A stretch of 64,000 bases of DNA from Arcobacteraceae bacterium (GTDB lineage Bacteria; Campylobacterota; Campylobacteria; Campylobacterales; Arcobacteraceae), in assembly GCA_028687375.1 (NCBI GenBank), contig JAQUAG010000003.1, positions 27,022 through 91,021 of the forward strand, read 5' to 3'. The notes under the pieces are model-generated. The model ran no database searches, was not told the DNA's origin, and saw only the letters and a program-made list of their open reading frames with translations. This document shows positions 52,601 through 58,332 of this stretch, one piece after another. Numbering within the stretch: position 1 is the stretch's first letter; the number at the start of each line of letters is the position of its first letter. The position numbers and the translations under genes are program-made.

Positions 52601-55600
52601 CCATTGATTGTATCAGATGAAGTAAGATCTTCAGCTTTCATAACAATAGTATCAGCACCAGAACCAGTAGTAATAGTAAGTCCATGATTTGTTGCAGTAT
52701 CACTAATTGTAATAGTATTTATCCCTGTAAGGTTAGAACCATCAATTGTTCTAATATTTCCTACTTCAAGAGCTTTGGTGCCTAAAGTGATAGATTGACC
52801 ACCAAGAGCTGCTAATTTTAAAGTATCTATCCCTGTTACACCTGTAAATTGTGTATCTATCATACCATCAGCGATTGTTGTAAATTCTAAAGTATCTGTT
52901 CCCCCATTTCCTGTAAGAACATCTGTTGATGCTAGTTGAGCAGCTACCATCTTAATAGTATCAGCTCCACTTCCACCAAGAACTGTAAAATTAACATTTT
53001 CAGTAGTCATCGTACTTAAATCAACCGTTGAACTACTTGCAGATGTAAGTGATGTTAAATCAACTTTATTCACCCCTGCCGTTATAGCACTATTTGCTAG
53101 TGTTACAGTTTGTCCAGTTACATCTTTAGAAAGTTTAAGTGTATTGATACCAGTCTTATTTGCAAAATCACTATCTGTTATTGTATTTGTTGCATCTGTT
53201 GTAATTTCAAGTGTATTTATACCACTTCCAAGTGTAAAGATATCTCCAGCATCTAAATCTCCAGCTTCAATTTTAAGCGTATCAGCCCCACTTCCTGTTG
53301 TTACTTTTGATAAGTTTATCCCTGTAGTTATAGCTCCATCAATAGTCACATCTCCAGTTGCAGTGTGTGCATCAATTGTTGTAATACCAGAACCACCTAG
53401 TATAACACTTTGAGTTCCTGCAGTTCCTTGCATCTCTAAAATTTCCATAGCACTTACACCTGTAAATGCACTTGCCCCTACAGTTGTAGCAACTGTATCA
53501 AAAATAATTTTATCAAGAGCTCCACTTCCCCCTGTGATAGTATCTAGTGCTGTTAAGTATGTAGCATCCATAGTTACTTCAGTAGTAGCAGTTCCTGCAG
53601 CTCCACCTGTAATTGTTACATTGCTTGCATCTGTTAAATCAACTGTAAGTTTTCCTGCCACCGCACTACCATCGATAGTTTTGAGTCCATTTCCACCATC
53701 AAAAGCTTGTGTTCCTAAACTTAAACTTTGAGTATCCCCTGTACCACCAGCTACTAGTTTAAGTGTTTCCATCCCTGTCACATTTGTAAAATCTGTATCA
53801 GTTTTTCCAACTGCTAGGGTAGTAAATTGTAAGATATCAGTACTTCCACCACCTGTTAAATGGTCAGCAGTTGTTAAATCTTCCGCTTTCATTTTGATTG
53901 TATCAACTCCAGCTCCACCAGTTACTGTAAATCCAACATTGTTAAGCATCGTACTTAAATCAACTGTTTGAGCATTTGTGTTTGTTGTAACACCTGATAA
54001 ATCAACAGTAGTTACCCCACCTGTTGTTGAAGCTGTATCTCCAATAGTAATACTATTATTTGCAAAATTTCCAACTTTTACAGTTTCAACACCTGTAATA
54101 TTTTGAAAATCTGCATCAATAACTGTAGCTGCATCCGTTAACTCTAAAGTATCTGCACCTGCTCCAAAAGTATAAGTATCTGCATTTGTAAGATTTGCAG
54201 TAAGGATTTTAACAGTATCAGCACCACTTCCAAATACAAAATTATCAGTTTGATCTGCTGTACTTGTAGTTACTGTTACATCTCCGGTTGTACCTATTTT
54301 AGTAATTTTGATAGCTCCACCTGTAATACTACTAAGATTGATATTAGCTGATACTCCATCAGCTATAGAAACTTCTCTTATTCCATTTGCATATGCATGA
54401 GTTTGACCTAAAGTAATATCATAAGTTCCAGAAGTACTAGAAAGTTTTACTATTTCAATTCCAGATACATTGTCAAACAATAGATCTGTAATAGCATTTG
54501 TTGTAGTTGTAATCTCTAAAGTATCTCCTAATGAACCATTTGCACCTGTTTGTCCACCACCATTAATCGTATCTGCTGAAGTAAAATTTTCACTACTAAC
54601 TTTAATAATATCATCACCAAGACCAGTAGAGATAGTATCAACTCCCCTACCCATAGTAATAACATCAGCTCCACCAGCAGTATTGACAGTCATATTTTTC
54701 AGCATACCTGAAATATCAACGGTAATATTATTAACCCCACTTAATGCCCCACCATCAATTTTATTAAGTCCTGAATTTGTTGCATTATCAGCTGTTGCTG
54801 TACTGCTTCCTAAGGTAATTGATTGATCTGTATTAAAATCTTTAAGGAGAAGTGTTTCGATATTTGATAGATGTGCAAAAGAAGAATCATTTGCAAACGA
54901 TGCTGCTGTTGTAAGCTCAATAGTATCTGTTCCAGCCCCACCATCAAAAGTTAAACTTGAAAGTTTTGCACTATCTATTTTAACTGTATCATTTCCACTT
55001 CCACCCGTGATATTAAATCCAGTATCTGTTACTGTTGCTGTTAAACTACTAGCAGAGACTGATCCATCAATCGTAACTACACCAGCAGCTTTTGCTTTTG
55101 CACCAAGTTCTACACTATTTGCACCATTTGCCAAAACAAGTTTTTCAAAATTTGTGATTTGATTAAAATCAAGGTCAATAATAGTTGCAGCATCTGTAAC
55201 TTCTAAAATATCCGTTCCTGTCCCACCTACTATTTTATCTCCACTTGTAAGATATGCTGAATCTGTTTGAACAGTATTATTTCCATTTCCAAGATTAATA
55301 TTTAAGGCACTATCACCCATAATAACAGTATCATTTCCAGAACTCAATACAAGATCTATAGCAACAGTTGCAGCACTTAAATCTACACTTACACTATTGC
55401 CTGCACCAACTAAAGAACCATCAATAAGACCAATTCCAGCTGTTTGCATATTAGTCCCATAGATTAAAGATTGATTATTTCCAATACCAAGCTTTAATTT
55501 TTCAACCTCTGTTACACCTACAAATGCACCATCTGTTAAGTTTGAAGCACCAATAAATTCAATAGTATCACTTCCCAATCCAGCAGTAATAACATCTGTA

Positions 55601-58113
55601 GCTGTTAAATGTTCTGCTTTCATTTTAATAATATCATTTCCTTTACCAGTTAAAACTGTAAAGTCTGCATCAATAGTGGCAGTTGAAAGGTCAATTGTAC
55701 TTGCTATTAATTGAGCTGTAGTACCATCAGAAGCTGTTACACTTGTATCAATTGTTTCAATACCAGCAGCTATAGCTTTATCTCCAAGTGTAATATTATG
55801 AGCTCCATCTATTTTAAAAGTTAATTTTTCTAATCCACTCGAAAGGGTAAAATCACTATCAATAATAGTTGCAACATCAGCTATCTCTAAAACATCAACT
55901 GTATCAGCTGCTCCCATTTGAAGTGAAGTTGTAGCAGTTAATGAAGCAGAATTTATTTTAACAATATCATCACCAGCTCCACCAATTACCGTAAATGTTC
56001 CAGAAGTTGGATCCATAGCTGTTAAATCAACCGTTAAATCATGTCCAGTTAATAAAGCGGAACCATCAACTTCTATAACACCTGAAGCTTTTGCATTTGC
56101 TCCTAATGTTACGATTTGTGTAGCATCCGCACCTAATTTGATAATATCTATTTTATTATTTGTACCACCAACTGCCATTTTAGATTCCACAGTATTTGCT
56201 GTTCCATCATCAGTTGTAGCATCGGTAAATTTAAGTGTATTCGTTCCAGCACCATCCATTGTATCTGCAAGAGTAAAATCAGCATAAGCCACAATAGCTT
56301 GATTTTCACCTGCACCTAAGTGAAGTGTATCAGTACCACCAGCTACTAAATTTACAGTATCATTACCACTTCCAGCTGTTACACTATTTACCGCTGCGCC
56401 CAAAGTGATAGTATTATTACCATCACCAGCATTTACAGTTGCTGCACCTGCTCCTGTAGTAATAATATCATTCCCACTTCCTGAATTAACCGCAATTGCA
56501 CTCGCTTCAAGACTCACATCTATAGTATTATTTCCAGTTGATGTAGTCGAACTTACTGTTGTAAAATTATTGCTATCTGCAATAGTTACAGTTACATCCC
56601 CACTTGTTGAAGTTATTTCAAGTGTTTCTATAAGTGTTACACCTGCAAGTTCAGCATCTGTAATAGTTCCAGAAGTTGCTACTTGAAGTTTATCTGCTGT
56701 TCCTGCTCCACCAGTAAAGACATCTGTTGCTCCAATATCTTCTGCTCTTGTTTTAATAGTAATTCCAGCTGCACTTCCAAGAACAGTCATTCCTGCAATA
56801 TCAGCTGTCATCCCTACCATATCAACTGTTGCAGCTGCTGCTGAAGTTGAAACATCAACTTTTTTAATCCCTGCTTCTTTTACTTGGTCACCAAGTGTTA
56901 ATGTAAGAATACCAGTTCCACCTACAAGTTCTTCAAAACCAGTTACCCCTGTAAACTGAACATCTGTCATTGAAGTAATTGCATTATCTAAAGTAATTTT
57001 ATCCGCTGCACCAGCTGCAGTAATCACATCTTCTGCAGTTAAATCTGAAGCTTGTTTAATAATAAGCTCATTGTCATCTGCTCCCAAATCGATATTATCT
57101 TTCCCTTGAGAGATAGTTACAATATCGGCCCCTGCACCTGTAGTAATCTTAAGGTCAAAATTTCCAGTTGTTGCACCAGTTACAGTTCTTGCACTTGCAT
57201 CAATTGTATCAATAGCAGTTCCACCTGTAATCTCTTTAAAACTATCACTTGCAGCAAGTGTAACAACATTTGCAAAATCACCTAATTTTAATTTTTCTAC
57301 ATTTGATACTGTTCCGAAACCAGCAGCTACATTTGCAATAGCAGTAAATTCTAAAGTATCAACACCTGTCCCACCATTAACAGTTGCATCAAGAAAAGCA
57401 GCATCAGCAACTTTAATAGTATCATTACCTGTACCAGTTGTTATAGCTGTATTATTTGCCCCTATAGTAACTTCAAGGTCATTATTGTATTCACTTGCAT
57501 TTAAAACATCATAAGCAGTAGCACCAATATCTATAGCATTTCCAGTAACTGTTTGGTCAACTAAAACTTTAAGGATATCTCCATCTCCAGCATTTCCATC
57601 AGTCCAAGTTAATGTAGCAGCATTAGTTGAGTATATAATAGTGTCAGCACCAGTCGTTCCAGCAATAGTATAAGCAACTGTATCAGTTGCTGTATTACTT
57701 CCAGTTAAAGTAAAAGTCAAAGTTCGAGGATCAGCGATTGTTCCACTCGTATCAGCAGAAATAGTGAGTGATTGTATAAGTTTTTGAACCATAACATCTG
57801 TAACTTGAATATTTGTACTTGTAAATGAAATAGTTAAGTCTCTTCCATCTCCACCATCAAATGCACCAATTTTTAGCCAACTTGTACCATCATAGTATTG
57901 TATATCTGAGCCAACTAATTGTACATTACCAAGGGTAGCTGTTGCTGTTGCTAGAGATAATGTATCATATTTTGTTAAACCTGTAACTGTAAGTTTATCA
58001 GTACTTAAAAAAGTAGCTGGACCACCTGTAAGTGTTGCCCCTGCGTTTATTAAATCACCTGAGGTACCAAGTGTGTGTGCTTTGTCTGCTACTGCTAATG
58101 TTAATGCTGCCAT
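37669..58113 (-). CDS. Giant RTX-like repeat surface protein, 6,814 residues
   Basis: This is one uninterrupted reading frame of 20.4 kb. The first ~180 residues are unique and have no Sec signal; about 95-175 resemble the cadherin-like module of type I-secreted proteins (ADPRTLTFTLTGS). From ~180 to ~6,600 runs a degenerate repeat of roughly 100 residues, implying some 60-65 copies. The consensus runs from GADTIKM, SADTLNGGxGTDTLE, FTNVTGVETLKL and LGxKAxxAGITTID to VDLSxM. Each unit carries a calcium-loop-like GGxGxD. The end has denser RTX motifs (GGAGDDKIYAG, GGAGADTFIF), a calcium loop DTDNNGSLDGD and a serralysin-like tail ending LLGVASGITQADFVYQLV, a likely C-terminal secretion signal. 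I noticed no cysteine. The gene is divergent from a type I secretion operon, which probably exports it. The role may be adhesin, S-layer or sheath. Confidence 0.85.
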   Translation of the reverse strand: MAALTLAVADKAHTLGTSGDLINAGATLTGGPATFLSTDKLTVTGLTKYDTLSLATATATLGNVQLVGSDIQYYDGTSWLKIGAFDGGDGRDLTISFTSTNIQVTDVMVQKLIQSLTISADTSGTIADPRTLTFTLTGSNTATDTVAYTIAGTTGADTIIYSTNAATLTWTDGNAGDGDILKVLVDQTVTGNAIDIGATAYDVLNASEYNNDLEVTIGANNTAITTGTGNDTIKVADAAFLDATVNGGTGVDTLEFTAIANVAAGFGTVSNVEKLKLGDFANVVTLAASDSFKEITGGTAIDTIDASARTVTGATTGNFDLKITTGAGADIVTISQGKDNIDLGADDNELIIKQASDLTAEDVITAAGAADKITLDNAITSMTDVQFTGVTGFEELVGGTGILTLTLGDQVKEAGIKKVDVSTSAAAATVDMVGMTADIAGMTVLGSAAGITIKTRAEDIGATDVFTGGAGTADKLQVATSGTITDAELAGVTLIETLEITSTSGDVTVTIADSNNFTTVSSTTSTGNNTIDVSLEASAIAVNSGSGNDIITTGAGAATVNAGDGNNTITLGAAVNSVTAGSGNDTVNLVAGGTDTLHLGAGENQAIVAYADFTLADTMDGAGTNTLKFTDATTDDGTANTVESKMAVGGTNNKIDIIKLGADATQIVTLGANAKASGVIEVDGSALLTGHDLTVDLTAMDPTSGTFTVIGGAGDDIVKINSASLTATTSLQMGAADTVDVLEIADVATIIDSDFTLSSGLEKLTFKIDGAHNITLGDKAIAAGIETIDTSVTASDGTTAQLIASTIDLSTATIDADFTVLTGKGNDIIKMKAEHLTATDVITAGLGSDTIEFIGASNLTDGAFVGVTEVEKLKLGIGNNQSLIYGTNMQTAGIGLIDGSLVGAGNSVSVDLSAATVAIDLVLSSGNDTVIMGDSALNINLGNGNNTVQTDSAYLTSGDKIVGGTGTDILEVTDAATIIDLDFNQITNFEKLVLANGANSVELGAKAKAAGVVTIDGSVSASSLTATVTDTGFNITGGSGNDTVKIDSAKLSSLTFDGGAGTDTIELTTAASFANDSSFAHLSNIETLLLKDFNTDQSITLGSSTATADNATNSGLNKIDGGALSGVNNITVDISGMLKNMTVNTAGGADVITMGRGVDTISTGLGDDIIKVSSENFTSADTINGGGQTGANGSLGDTLEITTTTNAITDLLFDNVSGIEIVKLSSTSGTYDITLGQTHAYANGIREVSIADGVSANINLSSITGGAIKITKIGTTGDVTVTTSTADQTDNFVFGSGADTVKILTANLTNADTYTFGAGADTLELTDAATVIDADFQNITGVETVKVGNFANNSITIGDTASTTGGVTTVDLSGVTTNTNAQTVDLSTMLNNVGFTVTGGAGVDTIKMKAEDLTTADHLTGGGSTDILQFTTLAVGKTDTDFTNVTGMETLKLVAGGTGDTQSLSLGTQAFDGGNGLKTIDGSAVAGKLTVDLTDASNVTITGGAAGTATTEVTMDATYLTALDTITGGSGALDKIIFDTVATTVGASAFTGVSAMEILEMQGTAGTQSVILGGSGITTIDAHTATGDVTIDGAITTGINLSKVTTGSGADTLKIEAGDLDAGDIFTLGSGINTLEITTDATNTITDSDFANKTGINTLKLSKDVTGQTVTLANSAITAGVNKVDLTSLTSASSSTVDLSTMTTENVNFTVLGGSGADTIKMVAAQLASTDVLTGNGGTDTLEFTTIADGMIDTQFTGVTGIDTLKLAALGGQSITLGTKALEVGNIRTIDGSNLTGINTITISDTATNHGLTITTGSGADTIVMKAEDLTSSDTINGNGGTDTLSLSANGADTTIGVAAFTNVSNVEILKLQENGSFTQNVTLGGGFTTVDASVATDDVTIDGYTTTALNLASVTTGTGADTLKIEAADLDASDVFAMGTGTDTLQIMTDAGSLITDAKFTNKTEIDTLKVGNFTGQTLDIGDKAVTAGIKTIDLTGITSSGNSSTVDMSTNMNLAKDMIVLGGAGADTIQMKTEHLTLSDTLTGNGGDDVLELTTVATNVTDAQFTEVTGIETLKLGNFTNQSLTLGNEALGGGIRIVNATALDSTNGVSIDMSGATNDYAMTINTGTGTGADTVKMKAEHLTSADTIALGNGTTDKLTLTTATGTLGASSFGNITGVEVLELTATTGAQNITLAGDFTTVDAHTTGTAITIDGATTVALDLSNVTTGTGNDTLKLQNADFTSTDVFDFGSGDDTLQIVDAATITDAQFTSVDGLENVTMLANATGQTVTLGDLSVAAGLTKVDFQAITNTTFGVTVHLDDITSDSTSKIIAGAGADNIIMNASHLTIADTLTGGGNGSGVDTLTLVGAATLLDADFTNVSGIEKLVLADADGQTLQLGDEALGGGITTVDGSALLLHTVAIDMSGASLNNDVTITTGTGADTITMLAAHLTSADTLNGGTGVAVDTLAFTDAANLTADKFDHVTNMEKITLQATTGAQDIALVSGFNTVDASVATDSVTIDASLNGTTNLTITTGTNDDTVKIAASTLDTNDVINGGGSGDTDTLEVIGAGNTASGNSITDAKIAHVTNVEVIKLTSTSDAVNVTLGSDASTNGINKIDASATASVNTIDLSAMTTNVEVTGGTGSDIITASSGDNVINAGYGNDTVTINAGNLDASDIIDGGDGIDELILTGLTTDTATFAGITGFESIKLADGVTQEIILGAAEDLNNLLKVDATNVTTGHAITVDITGYEIVTDVDNFTYVGGAGDDTFKMQSTHLTKDDVLSGGAGTSDILEFTDVAINSSSIDIFNNVSGFETLKLADVASDQLVTLKDGVFTTVTGAGNVSTNVLTVNAGNVTGNIEIITAGGADVITAAKGINTINSGAGNDTIKFNIATFLADDVINGGDSTDTIEFIDTSVTLTDAAFAGGNKTNIEKIKLSVNEAGQSITLGGNATTAGINEIDTMTVLQTVTVDAGSLGNALTINTNSGNDIITGGTGVNTINSGSGNDTIKIAAATLTSVDTIDGDAGTLDTLELTGATTLDDSAFTAISNVEILKLANVTGQTLVLGTEAFGAGFKTIDSSNLATNNTASINLVGFTQDTKIIGGAGDETVTMVASTLNGSDDIDLGAGDDTIIFTDVLSTPNLSKLKGVETIQLADGNNQTITLVDTINSSLTIDATALIDVNKVTVDGSALGTATTTFIVNSSTGADEITLGGSTNTVDADGGDDIVNITMAHLSDANVDTIDGGTGTNTLKLTAGGTATDANLEFITNIAEVTLTGATTDYALTLGTNAGNNNIININGSALTTGKVSIDASALGSENVTFKGGDANDTFIIAASQLDLSDTINGKSTTDVDTLTIKGDGTADTTIINTDFTNITNMEKLTYGESAKHTLTAGDKFKDSGIKIIDASIVASNKTFEFNASTMTADVAFDITGGAGIDTITMNGTHLTSSDVLKLGTGANVLQLSGTATGADKITDADFAATSTGVETIKFTENLAQDITVGVNAVDGGLKTIDASGLGSATATINTSAVSSNMTITTGGGNDTITIGGGNVTVTAGNGDDIINTTYANLTKDDSINGGGQNTKDILNISDSANGLSDVTFTNISNMEKLTLTATTAQTITLGDKFKAASFDTIDASLVSSGVTVDLSSMTTDGNFTITGGASNDTIKMLGSHITSGDRIDLGAGTTDTMEISSLSQSTTNITDASFTNILGVDILKFTNYSNSVEFGDTMQVAGVKTIDGSMNSSYGYGLTINMTNMSTSNTTAIGGYTLKGGAGDDYFKLRADQISSSDTINGGSNGTSVGDTLEFVNSVIFTDATKFTGVSNIDKILLGNFAGQQIVLRDGLTSVLDAHTLSSTNGITVGGATLTTAINIKTGAGDDIITLGSGADTATLGAGDDTLTIVTNNIDGNDTIDFGDGTDNLILTTAADLIDSDFAKISNLETITLGNFANSLTLADYAKASGLTKIDNSLSGSATTIDMSSMSSNIGLNYLGGTGADTIKMVGTQFDSDDTIDGGSGTDILWLTNSSYIGDSAFTNVKSVETLKLGSGVHNVTLGALAEAAGITTIDTSAITTEALTIDLTGTSGNITITGHDGADIITIGQGNNTINAGLGDDTIKAVVANLTTADVIDGQGGTNDSLVLTTAINETTTAKFTQVTNVENLVLGNFNNQELTLAVTNNFTKVDGSKLTGTNNVKVNASAVTSDLNVVTSGGNDTIMLGDTATSKATISAGNGDDIIQFTSSSVITSANDVVDGGLGNDTLQFTSTSAASTIIDTWFGTHITGIETIKFGNITGNSITYGAKAATSGIRTIDTTSVATTLTSTIDLSAAAYDMTVNGGAGIDLVKAGTKIDTLNLGAGEDKVTFATSTLLTSADTINGGDDSDTIVMTATTTIADVAFTNITNVEKLQLLGTGAKTVTIGTFAKNSGLNEIDASTTDGTTIGTAVVTIDGQGFSGNISIKTGNAADVITIGSGNVTIDSKDGNDLIKVEGSTFDTSDSIDAGAGTDTVQFIDAVHLTNDMIGQITNAEIIKFSDGSNQSAEIGENTVTKNILKYDASLITTGKSISMDLSSMTTDKDMTLIGGQGDDTFTFKKAQFTANDVVTAGSGIDKVVFVDEVSGAGFDDLFANKTALETIALSNGFNHTLTLGAKAQTAGVNQIDATALNDAFSINVDASAYTKTLSVVSNGGADVIVAGSGLDSYVLGNGDDKITFKSGYLVKDIVHGGNGADTIYISDLAKITDVSLENVESFEKMVLSNTAGATSIVFGANAQAGGLVELDGSAMGTIGTGSTSTIDISAMSVDFTLKTGAGIDKIVLGGGDVTVESGTGADEITITAANLTLDDRINGGGDSDKLIISTSASGTSAIIDADFTNITSVETLVLSKFDGQKVTIGTLAKNAGINTIDAKLLSSASNNLEIDATSLNTANFTITSGSGYDMIKLGTANDTVDAGSGDDTIVFRNTDFTVGDTIIGNGGIDTILISDAATIIDEDFTNVTTVETLKLSDFDSQTVTLGAKASLAVLKELDATALTGTNAVTVDVGSVTSTFSVKGGAGDDTFKITSEKLTTKLSIDGGGNVALDSTHFGDKVIIEDKATVTDDKFTYFKNIETITLSDFIGQSLVLGAKASTIGLKNIDASALTVNNGVTIDMKDLVADVALTGGAGSDTVTISMANTTSADSIDLGDGANDTLIIADAINAATTGGTFESWLLAGNGSGLSGIETLKLLNTSGGQTLTLGATAKTLGLNKVDLTAVTASSGVVVDATLLDTALTLTATSGNHTITTATGAYNDNITSGSGINTIILDGGDDTVDAGSGEDTIQIASANLTSADSIDGGIGVKDTLLVSNIAASNMTDDQFTNVKNLEVVKLATNQAGQKITLGSFAKTAGINTVDGTALNTTNGFEINAATFAGNLTVLGGAWDDTFTGGQGNDIANMGAGNDILQYSTLYLNSSDTLDGGAGTDTLIITDTANLTDVQFTKLSSIETLKLGTNASNQTIVLGANAAKSGITTLDLRGIDGANYTVNTSAFTKDLEILVDRAGGKFITSSKNDTVTIEADMFTEFLDYTGGLGIDTIKISTPATTAIVDLDFTKLVGVEVLSLSSGGTVNLGTKAILAGITTVDLSSSNTASTIVATDFAKSLNITLGQGATEIITTHQSVYVNDFVSTTSANLGALDTINLGTGNSDTIIITDEAHLTSTQLSANLTNIEILKLGTVGNHDVNFSGSASSISMLDGTLMTAAQSSIINVTSKTEAIEVKMGAGADTIVMSLADLAKYSVVGTGAGTAESQKVIDGGAGIDTLMISTAGATITDTMFDDPNLTLLGTVKLTGIEAIGLAHGGSITLGKNASVEGITTVDVSGSDDASTILTTAVTKNITVNLGNQVDSVTTGGKNDTVNVAAANLTGGDTIALGAGTDTLNITTAINYANIANFAGITNVEILKLSSDTAGQAVVLTGTSFIELDAKAMKTGNVTVDATGIVDRITITLGSGDDTVKMDATDLVNVDMKAINGGSGTDILNITGTATLVDTDFTTRKISGFETIKLTGSLVAETNFNATGISKVIADTAGLTFNSSILTKNFDVTGSVATDTITLGKGADIIRGIDGDDVIIAGLGNDTFYFEGDKLDASDKVDGGDADALTLGNDGVDTIIFNSTIGTFADANMTQVVSIETLKFGNYAGQTYTYGDKTTAAGVTTLDASLAASGFTLDSSSLTSDVTFSFIGGAGVDTVKTKMAYLTLTDTIDGAGGNDILQISDAGTLNDAQFTGVKNVETLKLADGANILNLGSKFSNSGILTIDASLVTTNTNTNTIDMSIVTTKAYSIIGGAGDDTIKMKSVLANSGITLQAGGQAAAGADILEITDKAIIADAAFTNFTSLETIKVSNYAGNSIVLGEKARLAGVVEVDGSAMTTGTIDVDMTTMTTDIDVTLNGGAKNDTFKFNIDQLTATDTINGGGTTDVDTIVISGTGALTDADFTLVTNVEKLSFVAGSDYTVTLNSSSTTLAQTAGIVTVDAVTLGSGDVLTLDASYYTVGLTVTSGAGDDIITTGSGDDKVVAGDGNDIITSGSGVDNLSGGNGDDTFVFTFANLTSADKIAGDNGTDTMQFTDAVTFNTAYGEFYNKTGIEKLQLDGGGEATMNIYMVNAGVREIDGSLSGATEHLTINGSYASNSQNLTLKGGAGDDKIYAGKGTDTLTGGAGADTFIFSGVLKANGTNTITDFTDETDKISLSFATGSLDYADAARVDGTQLTFSDFNNYVEDVTYDKYDTDNNGSLDGDYALITLTGGDTISLLGVASGITQADFVYQLV
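38400..57600 (-). repeat. Tandem ~300-bp coding repeat array in the giant gene
   Basis: The array encodes degenerate units of about 100 residues, each with one GGxGxD loop, an xxFTNVTGVETLKL segment, an LGxxAxxAGxxTID segment and a VDLSxM-type strand. The units differ at most positions, so the array is old. Internal blocks are more alike than average, showing later duplications of several units at a time. Confidence 0.8.
50500..54000 (-). repeat. Higher-order repeat of three units (~930 bp) in the giant gene
   Basis: A distinctive unit variant occurs four times at even spacing. Its core forms are AFTGVSAMEIL, AFTNVSNVEIL, SFGNITGVEVL and KFDHVTNMEKI, each followed by a TTVDA/TIDA and TIDG-type stretch. 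The conserved Glu codons fall near 53,444, 52,511, 51,572 and 50,645, giving periods of 933, 939 and 927 bases. Three ordinary units make up each period, so blocks of three were duplicated in tandem. Confidence 0.75.
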
Positions 58114-58332
58114 TTTAAATCCTTTTTTGCTACTTTGCTATCATTTTATTGAGTGTATAATTTTCCTACTTACATAAGACTTATACAGAATAAGTAAATT
58201 TTATACAATTTTACTATCAATTTCTTAAAGTTAGATTAACTATTATATAATTTGTATCTATCTTTTTTTAAGAAATTATTGATACAATAATAGTAAAAAA
58301 TAATAATTATATATAAATTTAAGGGGTAAAAA
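58114..58332. promoter_or_regulatory. Divergent promoter region of giant protein and secretion operon
   Basis: This intergenic spacer carries an 11-bp inverted repeat, AATTTCTTAAA (58219-58229) and TTTAAGAAATT (58267-58277). The similarity extends outward as ATCAA and TTGAT plus TACTAT-like blocks, so both directions see a similar TTTAAGAAATT-(AT)-TGATA sequence. TATA-like stretches lie downstream of each arm: TATAAA toward the giant gene and TATATAAAT toward the secretion operon. A shared regulator site is plausible. Confidence 0.5.

Noticed and set aside
38000..57300. Many plus-strand open frames of 60-190 codons opposite the giant gene
   Set aside because: They are antisense shadows of a repetitive Thr/Asp/Ala-rich gene, with Ser/Val/Pro-rich translations, no ribosome sites and no resemblance to known proteins.
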